Shown in pieces: positions 57,155 to 64,000 of a DNA stretch of 64,000 bases (its first letter is position 1; every line of letters starts with the position of its first letter). The DNA comes from Chromatium okenii (lineage in GTDB: Bacteria > Pseudomonadota > Gammaproteobacteria > Chromatiales > Chromatiaceae). The notes under the pieces are model-generated. The model did not search any database. It was not told the DNA's origin and worked only from the letters and a program-made list of their open reading frames with translations. A program made the translations under genes and the position numbers. The stretch is from the NCBI RefSeq assembly GCF_016583745.1, contig NZ_NRRQ01000003.1:1-64000 (forward strand), in the 5' to 3' direction.

Positions 57155-58017
57155 CTATTTCACCGTATAGCGTTTAACCAGTTGATTATTCCTCTCGCTT
57201 AATTCAGTCATTTTGCACTGACTATCTGCAAATACGCGCAAGCGTTGCATTCCTTTAACCGGCGCGATGAGTTTGACAGTAATGGTTGTGCTGGCATTGC
57301 GTGCCAATTGATCAATATCTGCAAAAGCATCGCCAATTGCGCCACAAGATTGTCCGGTCGGTTCACTTGCCCACACTTCCAAATGACTACCGCTGGTTAA
57401 GGCGATATTGCCGATATTTTTTAAGGTGATTTGTGCTGTGAAACTTTTTCCTGCACTCGGAGAAACAGGAGTTAAAACGACATCGGTGATTTGAATATCA
57501 GCTTCGAGGGTCGTTTTATTGCTGAATTCAGCAGTCACGGTGATAGTTTTAGTTAAGGTCACGCGGCATTGCATGGGATTAGTTGCATTTGCAATGCAGC
57601 CATTCCAACGCACAAATGTTTCACCGCTCGCGGGCAACGCAGTGAGCGTGACAACGCGATCGCTAAAGCTCGCCGCGCAAAGAAAACCGCAATTGATTCC
57701 CAACGGATCGCTGGTAACGTTGCCATTGCCGACAGTTTTAACCGTGAGATTGCCGCCGGTTGTGGGAATAACCGCAAACGTCGCGGTAACTGCCTGTGCT
57801 TTGCTCATCGTGACAGTGCATTGCAGCGGATTTGCGGCAACTGCGGTGCAGCCGCTCCAACTGACAAAGGTCGAATCAGCAGTGGGCGCTGCGGTGAGCG
57901 TGATCGTTGTGCCGCTGCCGAAAACAGCAGCGCAAGCACAATTAAACTCGCAAAACTGAGCATTTGCACCGCTGCTGCAATACGCCGAATTTGCTCCGAT
58001 TGGCGAACGTCATTCAC
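57155..58017 (-). pseudogene. Truncated or frameshifted paralogue of the lectin-like protein C terminus
   Basis: The minus-strand frame from 58009 down to 57155 encodes two InlB-like beta-repeat units (FVSWSGCTAVAANPLQC and FVRWNGCIANATNPMQC) and a CARDB-type domain that closely parallel the last third of the neighbouring protein at 58033-59916. It has no start codon before 57808. A second frame, from a GTG at 58017, encodes a signal-like stretch (MLSFASLIVLALLFSAAA) and would join the first only through a frameshift near 57920. So it is either a broken gene with a frameshift or a C-terminal duplicate. No lectin domain is present. Confidence 0.6.
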
Positions 58018-58032
58018 AGCAGCGATGCAACA

Positions 58033-59916
58033 TTATTTGACCGTGTATTTTTTGGTCATTTGATTATTGGTTTCATCTGCTTCCGGCAATTGACACCAGC
58101 TATCAACAAAAGCACGAAGAGTTTTAGTGCCAGCGCCCATTGACCGCAATTTGACCGTCAATGTTTTGCTCGCTCCGGCAGCCAATGAACCGATTTCAAT
58201 CCATTGTTCACCAAACGCGCCGCAAATTTGCTCTGCTGATTGATTTGCCCACACATCCAAATAACCGCCGTTTGCCGTCGCAGTGCCTTGATTTTTCACC
58301 GTGATCTTGGCGCTAAAAGTGCTATTGGCGGCGGGTGAAGTTGGCGTGAGTGCAATGGCGGTGACTTTTATATCTGCCATTCCGCCAGTTCCAAAAACCG
58401 CTGTTACTGTTTTATTGCCGGTCAGCGTGATCGCGCATTGCAGCGCGTTGGTAGCAATTGGAGTGCAGCCGGTCCATTTACTGAAAATTGCGCCGGTGTC
58501 CGCTTTTGCCGTGAGCGTGACCGCAGTGCCGCTGATGAATTGCTTGCTGCAAGTCGTGCCGCAGTTAATTCCCGCCGGATCGCTTTTGACCAAACCATCA
58601 CCAACTTTGCTGACTGACAGGCTATAAGTGATTGGTTTGGCGGTAAATGTCGCAGTAACGGTTTGCGCTTCAGACATTATGACCGTGCAATCGCCGGTTT
58701 TATTGGTACACGCGCCGCTCCAGCCGCCGAAGGTCGAATTAGCATCCGGCGCAGCGATGAGAGTGATTTCACTGCCGCGATTAAAATCCGCCGCGCAAAT
58801 CGCGCCGCAGTTAATTCCCGCTGGATTGCTGCTGACGCTCCCGCTACCACTCCCAGTTTTATTAACATTTAAAGAATCAAAAGGATCAAAAGACTGTCCG
58901 CCGCGGACGAGGCGAACGTGGACGTCGTTGCTCCGATAGTCGTCGTTGGCGAAGCCATAGCCGAAATGCACGCCCCACGCGTAGTTCGAGTTGAAGGCAT
59001 CCGGAGAACCGGACCAAAACCACGAACCCGGTGTATTCGGAAATTGAGTGGTATCAATTGCGGGGTTATAACGGCTGTAATCGACCAAGGCTTGTAATTC
59101 TTTGAAATTCGGCAGCCGCCAATCGTTATAACCACCGAGATTAGAATTATTAGCGGCAGTTAATGCGGCGCTCCAATTCATTTTTTTTGCGTCACCGGTA
59201 CAATTCGTGCCGCTTTGTCCTTCACTGCATTTTGCCCACATCAGCCCAGTGTTCGACTGCGTTACGGTGCCATCCGCGTTATCAACAAAAGTGTCAAAAG
59301 ACTGTCCGCCGCGGACGAGCCGGACGCTGCCGTTGTAGTACCGAGCGTTGCCGTCGGCGTAGCCAACGTTGAAATGCACGTACCACGCGTAGTTCGAGAG
59401 GTCGGCATGCGGAGAACCGGACCAAAACCACGAATACGGCTTATCGGGAAAATAATTGGTATCAATTGCGGGGTAATGACGGCTGTAATCGGCAATTCCC
59501 ATCAATTCTTTTATATCCGGCATTCGCCAGTCTTTAAATCCGCACAAGCTAGTTGAATTAACGCTGGTCACATAACCGGCGGTTTCGTCGAAGGTGAAAG
59601 TTGAATCACTGAGTTTCACTTGCCAGATTAAGCCGGTGACATTATCGCGGACGCAGGTGTGATCGGTTGCCGTTGCTGGCAAATCATTTCCCGCTGCATC
59701 TAATTTCGTAAAATCAAAACCGTTGGTGCCGAATTCGGCGTCTTGCCCGGGGAAATCGGCGACCGGACAACTCAAGCCGTTTTGCGTGGCGTTCGAGCAA
59801 GTGGTGATGCCGGTGTCGTTGAGACCGGCGGCGTGAGTGGCGGGAAGAATCAGCAGCAGCGCGGCGATGCTCGCCCAGTGCAGATAAGAACGCAGAAAAC
59901 GCAGTGAGTCAGACAT
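58033..59916 (-). CDS. Secreted lectin-like (Lcl/DUF1566) protein with two hypervariable segments
   Basis: A 627-residue exported protein from ATG 59916 (signal LHWASIAALLLILPATHAAG). It has two tandem Lcl C-terminal-type (DUF1566) domains, each with DWRMPDIKEL or DWRLPNFKEL, WFWSGSP and a closing VRLVRGGQSFD, then two InlB-like beta-repeat units (GGWSGACTNKTGDC; KWTGCTPIATNALQC) and a CARDB-type domain. The segments between WFWSGSP and VRLVRG are hypervariable (see 58918 and 59326) in the way expected of diversity-generating retroelement targets, which use this fold to bind changing ligands. Neither the retroelement reverse transcriptase nor a template repeat is in the window. Confidence 0.9.
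   Translation of the reverse strand: MSDSLRFLRSYLHWASIAALLLILPATHAAGLNDTGITTCSNATQNGLSCPVADFPGQDAEFGTNGFDFTKLDAAGNDLPATATDHTCVRDNVTGLIWQVKLSDSTFTFDETAGYVTSVNSTSLCGFKDWRMPDIKELMGIADYSRHYPAIDTNYFPDKPYSWFWSGSPHADLSNYAWYVHFNVGYADGNARYYNGSVRLVRGGQSFDTFVDNADGTVTQSNTGLMWAKCSEGQSGTNCTGDAKKMNWSAALTAANNSNLGGYNDWRLPNFKELQALVDYSRYNPAIDTTQFPNTPGSWFWSGSPDAFNSNYAWGVHFGYGFANDDYRSNDVHVRLVRGGQSFDPFDSLNVNKTGSGSGSVSSNPAGINCGAICAADFNRGSEITLIAAPDANSTFGGWSGACTNKTGDCTVIMSEAQTVTATFTAKPITYSLSVSKVGDGLVKSDPAGINCGTTCSKQFISGTAVTLTAKADTGAIFSKWTGCTPIATNALQCAITLTGNKTVTAVFGTGGMADIKVTAIALTPTSPAANSTFSAKITVKNQGTATANGGYLDVWANQSAEQICGAFGEQWIEIGSLAAGASKTLTVKLRSMGAGTKTLRAFVDSWCQLPEADETNNQMTKKYTVK
58918..59001 (-). repeat. Variable region 2 (second DUF1566 domain)
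   Basis: 28 codons aligned without gaps to variable region 1. Sixteen codons differ; all 28 third bases are the same. Differing codons here are GAT, TTC, AAC, GGC, TAT, AGC, GTC, CAC and the like, all one or two changes from AAC or AAT at positions 1 and 2. Flanked by near-identical sequence on both sides. Confidence 0.9.
59326..59409 (-). repeat. Variable region 1 (first DUF1566 domain)
   Basis: 28 codons, same length as variable region 2. Codons such as CAT, GAC, CTC, TAC, GTT, GGC, GCT and AGC stand where region 2 has other NNC or NNT codons, while unchanged codons (GCC, TCG, GCG, TGG, GTG, CGG) are identical to the last base. Downstream the two copies share CTCGTCCGCGGCGGACAG. Confidence 0.9.
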
Positions 59917-60072
59917 GACATGTTCCTGAATGGATGAATTGACGTGCGGGGAAAGTATAAACCTGCGCGGCATGGCGTGTCGGTTGAGTTGGCACGTCAA
60001 CCCAATCGACTGACAAATGTATTAAACTCACGCATCACTTTCAGCGTTCATTTCACTTGCGCCTGATTATTT

Positions 60073-60954
60073 ATGTCTGCACCAATTCCACCGTTATTTA
60101 CCCGCTGCCTGTTAGCGATTCGCCCTAAAACGTTGCCATTGACACTCGCACCAGTGAGCGCCGGAATTGCGCTTGCATGTGCTGACACCGGTCAATTCGC
60201 CGCAGTGATTGCGTTGTGTACAGTATTGGCGGCGCTGGCAATTCAAATCGGCACCAATTTGTATAACGACGCCGCTGATTTTGAGCGCGGCACCGATACG
60301 CCGCAGCGCACAGGCCCGCAGCGCGTGACGGCACAAGGTTGGTTTCGCGCCAGCCAAGTCAAAATCGCTGCGCATGTGCTGTTTTTATTGGCATTTTTAT
60401 TGGGAATTGCGCTATTACTGCGCGGTGGCTGGCCGATCTTCAGCCTCGGCAGCGCCGCCCTGCTCGCCGGTTACGCCTACACCGCCGGCCCGCGCCCCAT
60501 CGCATACGGCCCGTTGGGTGAATTATTCGTGCTGGTATTTTTTGGCATCGCCGCCGTTGCTGGCAGTCATTATTTACAAACGCTGACGTTGAGTTGGTCA
60601 GCGATCAGCGTCGGCATCGCGCTCGGATTGCCAGCCGCTGCCGTATTGACGGTCAACAATTACCGCGATTTAGACACCGACCGCGCCGCTGGTCGCCGCA
60701 CGCTGTGCCATTATCTCGACCGCCCGCGCAGCCGTTTTTTATATGCGTTTTTATTGCTAACGCCAGTGCCGATGTTATGGGCAACTGAATTGCCCGGCAC
60801 GACGTGGCCATTAGTCGCAGCTTTACCATTGGCGCTGGTTTTAATCGTGCAATTGGGAAAACGCAGCGGCGCGGCATTGAATACGCAATTGGCGCAAACG
60901 GCATTCTTTCAATTAGTGCTCACGGCATTATTGATTCTGGGTTTTTTGTTATGA
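60073..60954 (+). CDS. menA: 1,4-Dihydroxy-2-naphthoate polyprenyltransferase
   Basis: A 293-residue UbiA-family membrane enzyme that attaches the polyprenyl tail to dihydroxynaphthoate in menaquinone synthesis. About eight spans are visible. The first Asp-rich motif is NLYNDAADFERG and the second NNYRDLDTDRAAGRRTL, both typical of MenA. The N terminus LAIRPKTLPLTLAPV is also characteristic. Its stop overlaps the menC ATG by four bases, so the two are coupled. Confidence 0.95.
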   Translation: MSAPIPPLFTRCLLAIRPKTLPLTLAPVSAGIALACADTGQFAAVIALCTVLAALAIQIGTNLYNDAADFERGTDTPQRTGPQRVTAQGWFRASQVKIAAHVLFLLAFLLGIALLLRGGWPIFSLGSAALLAGYAYTAGPRPIAYGPLGELFVLVFFGIAAVAGSHYLQTLTLSWSAISVGIALGLPAAAVLTVNNYRDLDTDRAAGRRTLCHYLDRPRSRFLYAFLLLTPVPMLWATELPGTTWPLVAALPLALVLIVQLGKRSGAALNTQLAQTAFFQLVLTALLILGFLL

Positions 60955-61991
60955 CGCTGCGGATTATCAATTGCCAACTCATTGGTTATCGCCTGCCGCT
61001 GCGAATGGCGTGGGCAAGTGCTCGCGGTGAATGGCGACAGCGGCGCGGCTGGCTGCTGCAATTACAGACTGCTGCTGATGTTGGTATTGGCGATTGCGCA
61101 CCGTTGCCCGTTGCCGGCACTGAATCAATTGAAGCCGCGCAGCGCGCTTTATTGACCATTCAAGCGCGTGCCGTCGGTCACGACGCAGCGACGTTATTGG
61201 ACGTTTTAGAGCCAGAATTGACCGCCACTCCCGCCACGCGCTGGGCGCTGGAATGTGCGCTCTTGGATTTATTGAGCCGACAGCGCGGGCTGACTCTGCG
61301 CCATTTTCTCGTACCGACTGCGCCTGATGTCGTGCCGGTCAACGCGATGCTCGGCGCACTCGCGGCGGTGACACCGTTAGCAATTCACAGCGCCGTTGCT
61401 GCCGGTTTTACGGTGCTCAAAATCAAAGTCGGATTAAACGCTCCGCTGACGGAGCTGGCGCAACTCAGGGCGTTGGCGCGATTGCTGCCGACGGGCGTCA
61501 GCTTGCGGCTCGATGCCAATGGCGCGTGGGATATTGCGACGGCGCAACGGATGCTTGACGGGCTGGCAGACTTGCCGATTGAGGCGCTCGAAGAACCGCT
61601 GCGCCAGCCGGATGTCGCATCATGGACGGCGTTGCAGCAGCGGGTGACTTTTCCGCTGGCGCGGGATGAATCGCTGCACATTCCTGTTGCGCAATTTCCC
61701 CGCCGTATCGTGCTCAAACCGGCAGCAATTGGCGGGCTGCGCCGCACGTTGGCGTTGGCGCAGCAGGCGCAAGCGGCAGGCTGCGAAGTGGTGATGACCA
61801 GCGTGATTGATAGCGCCGCCGGGCTGTGGGCAACCGCCCAACTCGCCGCTGCCAGCGCCAGCCCGATTCCGCACGGCTTGGCGACGGCGGCGTGGTTGGC
61901 GACGGATGTTGGTATCGCGCCGCAGCCGTTGCGTGGTCAACTGCAATTGCCAATGACGCCGGGCAGCGGCTTTTCTCCCACAATCACTTGA
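60951..61991 (+). CDS. menC: o-Succinylbenzoate synthase
   Basis: A 346-residue enolase-superfamily enzyme that dehydrates SHCHC to o-succinylbenzoate. The start is the ATG overlapping the menA stop (MTLRIINCQLIGYRLPL). Catalytic Lys in LKIKVG, metal-binding Asp in RLDANGAWD, Glu in EALEEPL and Asp in RDESL follow in order along the barrel, then LKPAAIGGL with the second Lys. It precedes coaX by 18 bases. Confidence 0.95.
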   Translation: MTLRIINCQLIGYRLPLRMAWASARGEWRQRRGWLLQLQTAADVGIGDCAPLPVAGTESIEAAQRALLTIQARAVGHDAATLLDVLEPELTATPATRWALECALLDLLSRQRGLTLRHFLVPTAPDVVPVNAMLGALAAVTPLAIHSAVAAGFTVLKIKVGLNAPLTELAQLRALARLLPTGVSLRLDANGAWDIATAQRMLDGLADLPIEALEEPLRQPDVASWTALQQRVTFPLARDESLHIPVAQFPRRIVLKPAAIGGLRRTLALAQQAQAAGCEVVMTSVIDSAAGLWATAQLAAASASPIPHGLATAAWLATDVGIAPQPLRGQLQLPMTPGSGFSPTIT

Positions 61992-62009
61992 TAAAACAGG
62001 AATTTAACG

Positions 62010-62747
62010 ATGACGCTGTTATTGGATATTGGCAACACCAGTCTGCGCTGGGCGCATGAGCACGATGGTCAGCTCGGCGCGATGGAGCGCGTGCGGCACA
62101 GCGGTGGGATTCCGGTGGATGTGTTGGCGGCGTGGGAACAGCTCGCGCCACCGTCGCGCATTGTGGTCAGCAACGTGGGCGGTGACGCGGTGGCAGAAGC
62201 GCTGCGGCGCGTCACGCGAGCGTATTGGCATCTTGAGCCGGAATTCGTCAGCACTCGCGCCGAATGCGCCGGACTGCGGATTGCGTATGCCGAGCCGACG
62301 CGGTTGGGAGTAGATCGCTGGCTGGCGCTGCTGGCGGCACATCTGGACAACCCGACTGCGGCACCGACGCTGATTGTCGATGCGGGTACGGCGGTGACTT
62401 TTGATGCGCTGCGCGGCGATGGGCAGCATCTGGGCGGTTTGATCGTGCCGGGCATTGAACTGATGCGCACGAGCTTGTTGGTGGGGACGCAGATTCCGCG
62501 AGTGGATTTTGAGCCGGTTGATGTGTTGTGGGCGGACGATACGGCGACGGCGGTGGCGGCAGGCAGCGTGCAGACCTTGGCGGCGCTGGCGGCGCGAGTG
62601 ACGGCGCGGCTGGAGCTGGAAGCTGGCGCGGCAGTGCGGGTGCTACTGACGGGTGGCGATGCGCCGCGCTTGCGGACGGCGCTGTTACAACCGTTTGCTG
62701 AAATTGAAGAGTTGGTGCTGCGGGGTTTAATCGCAGCGGGCGGATAA
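62010..62747 (+). CDS. coaX: Type III pantothenate kinase
   Basis: A 245-residue ASKHA-fold kinase that phosphorylates pantothenate, the first step of coenzyme A synthesis. Phosphate motif LLLDIGNTSLRWA at the N terminus, LGVDRWLALLAA, and the second phosphate loop VDAGTAVTFDAL followed by GGLIVPGIELM. Length fits the family. It is the last gene of the menA-menC-coaX run and ends at a hairpin shared with ruvA. Confidence 0.95.
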   Translation: MTLLLDIGNTSLRWAHEHDGQLGAMERVRHSGGIPVDVLAAWEQLAPPSRIVVSNVGGDAVAEALRRVTRAYWHLEPEFVSTRAECAGLRIAYAEPTRLGVDRWLALLAAHLDNPTAAPTLIVDAGTAVTFDALRGDGQHLGGLIVPGIELMRTSLLVGTQIPRVDFEPVDVLWADDTATAVAAGSVQTLAALAARVTARLELEAGAAVRVLLTGGDAPRLRTALLQPFAEIEELVLRGLIAAGG

Positions 62748-62780
62748 AAACAGTTGGCAGTAAAAAACCGCCAACTGTTT
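62748..62780. terminator. Terminator between coaX and ruvA
   Basis: AAACAGTTGGC, eleven-base loop, GCCAACTGTTT: perfect eleven-pair stem immediately after the coaX stop and touching the ruvA stop codon. It serves two converging genes. Confidence 0.85.
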
Positions 62781-63385
62781 TATATCTGCCGCAGCGCAGC
62801 GCGAATCATTTCCTCCGTCGTCAACCCGTTATCAACGCTGCGCACCATCCGATTGGCTTCCAGCGGGCGATACCCCAGCGCCACCAACGCGCTGACGGCA
62901 TCCAGCACTGCCTGTTCGTGATCAAGCACCGGCGAGGCAGTGGCAAGCGGCACCGTTCCCGCCGCTCGCCCCATTTCCGTCAACGTCTCCACGCGGTCGC
63001 GCAGTTCCAACACCAGCCGCTGCGCAGTTTTCTTGCCCACGCCGGGGATGCGCATCAACGCGGGAATGTCCTCGCTGACCAGACACTGCGCCAGCCGCTG
63101 CGCATCCATGCTCGCCAACACGTCCAGCGCCAGCCGCGCTCCGATGCCCGTCACTTTTAACAGCATCCGAAACAGCGCCCGCTCGCGCTGGTGGAGAAAG
63201 CCATACAGCACTTGCGCATCTTCACGCACCGCAAAATGCGTGATCAGCGTCACCGGCTCGCCCACCGCCGGTAACTTGTCAAATGCCGAGAGCGCCAGCT
63301 CCACTTCGTAACCGACGCCTCCCACTTCTATCAGCACTTGCGGCGGTTGAATGACGCGCAGAATGCCGCGCAGTTGCCCGATCAT
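62780..63385 (-). CDS. ruvA: Holliday junction DNA helicase subunit RuvA
   Basis: A 201-residue protein started at ATG 63385 (MIGQLRGILRVIQPPQVLIE), not the longer frame. RuvA tetramers clamp Holliday junctions and load the RuvB motor. Helix-hairpin-helix motifs lie at LLKVTGIGARLALDVL and LMRIPGVGKKTAQRLVLEL, and the C-terminal domain III (EAVSALVALGY-like DAVSALVALGYRPLEA) binds RuvB. ruvB and ruvC are not adjacent downstream; ruvA ends at the coaX terminator. Confidence 0.96.
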   Translation of the reverse strand: MIGQLRGILRVIQPPQVLIEVGGVGYEVELALSAFDKLPAVGEPVTLITHFAVREDAQVLYGFLHQRERALFRMLLKVTGIGARLALDVLASMDAQRLAQCLVSEDIPALMRIPGVGKKTAQRLVLELRDRVETLTEMGRAAGTVPLATASPVLDHEQAVLDAVSALVALGYRPLEANRMVRSVDNGLTTEEMIRAALRQI

Positions 63386-63395
63386 TGGCGCGTGC

Positions 63396-64000
63396 TCAGT
63401 GTTGAGTGAAGGCGCGGAGATACGCGGAAAACCGCTCGCCCAATTCCGGGTGCGCCAGCCCAAATTCCACCGTCGCCTCCAAATAACCGAGCTTGCTGCC
63501 GCAGTCGTAACGCTTGCCTTCAAACGGATGTGCGATGACGTGCTCATCGCGCAGCAGATCGGAAATGCCATCTGTGAGCTGAATCTCGCCACCTGCGCCT
63601 TCGCGGATATTTTCGAGCTTGTCAAAAATGCGCGGCGTCAACAGATAGCGCCCGACGACCGCCAGATTGGATGGCGCATCGGCTGGCGCGGGTTTCTCGA
63701 CAATCGACACCACCCGCATCACCCCGTCAGAGCCAGTTTCAACCTCCACGATGCCGTATTTATGCGTTTCCTCACGCGGCACCTCCTGCACACTCAACAC
63801 GCTACAGCCGTGCCGGGCGTGAATATCCGCCATTTGTTCCACCACGCCCTTGCCGCTGGTGCGGATCAAATCGTCAGCGAGCAGCACCACAAATGGCTCG
63901 TCACCGACCACCGGACGCGCACACAGCACCGCGTGTCCCAGCCCGAGCGCCTCAGCTTGGCGGACATAAATGCAGGAAGCCGTCGCTGGCAATACGCTGC
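63396..64000 (-). CDS. galU: UTP-glucose-1-phosphate uridylyltransferase (partial)
   Basis: The C-terminal two thirds of GalU, which makes UDP-glucose for envelope polysaccharides; the gene continues past the right edge. Visible are YVRQAEALGLGHAVLCA, VLLADDLI, KYGIVEVE, IVEKPAPADAPSNLAVVGRY, GGEIQLTDGI and FEGKRYDCGSKLGYL, all in family order. It ends 10 bases before the ruvA start. Confidence 0.95.
   Translation of the reverse strand, partial: SVLPATASCIYVRQAEALGLGHAVLCARPVVGDEPFVVLLADDLIRTSGKGVVEQMADIHARHGCSVLSVQEVPREETHKYGIVEVETGSDGVMRVVSIVEKPAPADAPSNLAVVGRYLLTPRIFDKLENIREGAGGEIQLTDGISDLLRDEHVIAHPFEGKRYDCGSKLGYLEATVEFGLAHPELGERFSAYLRAFTQH

Noticed and set aside
57809-58017. A separate 70-residue membrane protein from GTG 58017
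   Set aside because: After the hydrophobic stretch the frame turns into an Arg/Pro shadow of the InlB-like repeat frame, so it is better explained as part of a frameshifted gene.
58033-60072. Local DGR reverse transcriptase or template repeat
   Set aside because: No reverse transcriptase-like protein and no third copy of the variable segment with AAY codons were found on either strand of the window.

Overview
The window looks like chromosome from a purple, anoxygenic-phototrophic gammaproteobacterium of the Chromatiales (purple sulfur) type. The evidence is a puf cluster coding for LH1 antenna, reaction-centre L and M subunits and a four-haem PufC, a bchZ gene, a photosynthesis-linked RuBisCO-like protein, and gammaproteobacterial core genes (rne beside rluC, typA, mutS, polA, purEK, lipA, srkA, cysG, ruvA, galU). 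The genus cannot be told from the sequence. G+C is moderate, with clearly A+T-richer patches in the first 3 kb, inside the mutS intein and around 55-57 kb.

Layout. 1-3.1 kb: accessory region. A transposase start runs off the left edge, followed by an A+T-rich orphan gene, a zinc-ribbon gene and three small toxin-antitoxin pairs (hicAB, relE-type, hicBA), separated by four copies of a hairpin repeat about 600 bases apart. 3.2-21.4 kb: housekeeping genes typA, mutS (interrupted by an intein in its ATP-binding loop), a cobE-cobB fusion, tRNA-Lys, purEK, a HAD phosphatase, rluC, rne and polA. 21.6-24.9 kb: a single-chain restriction-modification enzyme. 25-32.6 kb: an FAD oxidoreductase, hisD-hisC, an orphan hydrogenase/NuoB-like subunit, srkA, a YdcF-like gene and lipA. 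32.6-41.4 kb (minus strand): bchZ, pufB1-A1-L-M-C-B2-A2-A3, yjbQ, RuBisCO-like protein, idi. Light-harvesting genes are thus followed on the same strand by a RuBisCO-like protein overlapping an isoprenoid isomerase. 41.5-47.1 kb: apbE, a polyphosphate kinase-2 protein, slp, a Trm112-type gene, cysG and a rhodanese. 47.1-54.2 kb: an HD-GYP response regulator and hybrid histidine kinase divergent from a porin, a small phosphate-binding-like periplasmic protein and an MFS carrier. 54.3-64 kb: tRNA-Cys, menB, an ATPase plus PD-(D/E)XK nuclease pair that may be a defence system, a large secreted lectin-like protein with two hypervariable segments, then menA-menC, coaX, ruvA and partial galU.

Most notable observations: (a) the secreted protein at 58033-59916 has two 84-base segments differing in 16 of 28 codons, always at codon positions 1 or 2 and never at position 3, in codons that could all derive from AAY. 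This is the mark of a diversity-generating retroelement, although neither template repeat nor reverse transcriptase lies in the window. (b) A 364-residue homing-endonuclease intein sits between Lys and Ser of the MutS Walker A motif. (c) A form IV RuBisCO-like gene is translationally coupled to idi and sits downstream of yjbQ and the puf operon. (d) A toxin-antitoxin array has a cassette-like layout with a shared boundary repeat. (e) An ATPase-nuclease gene pair follows menB.
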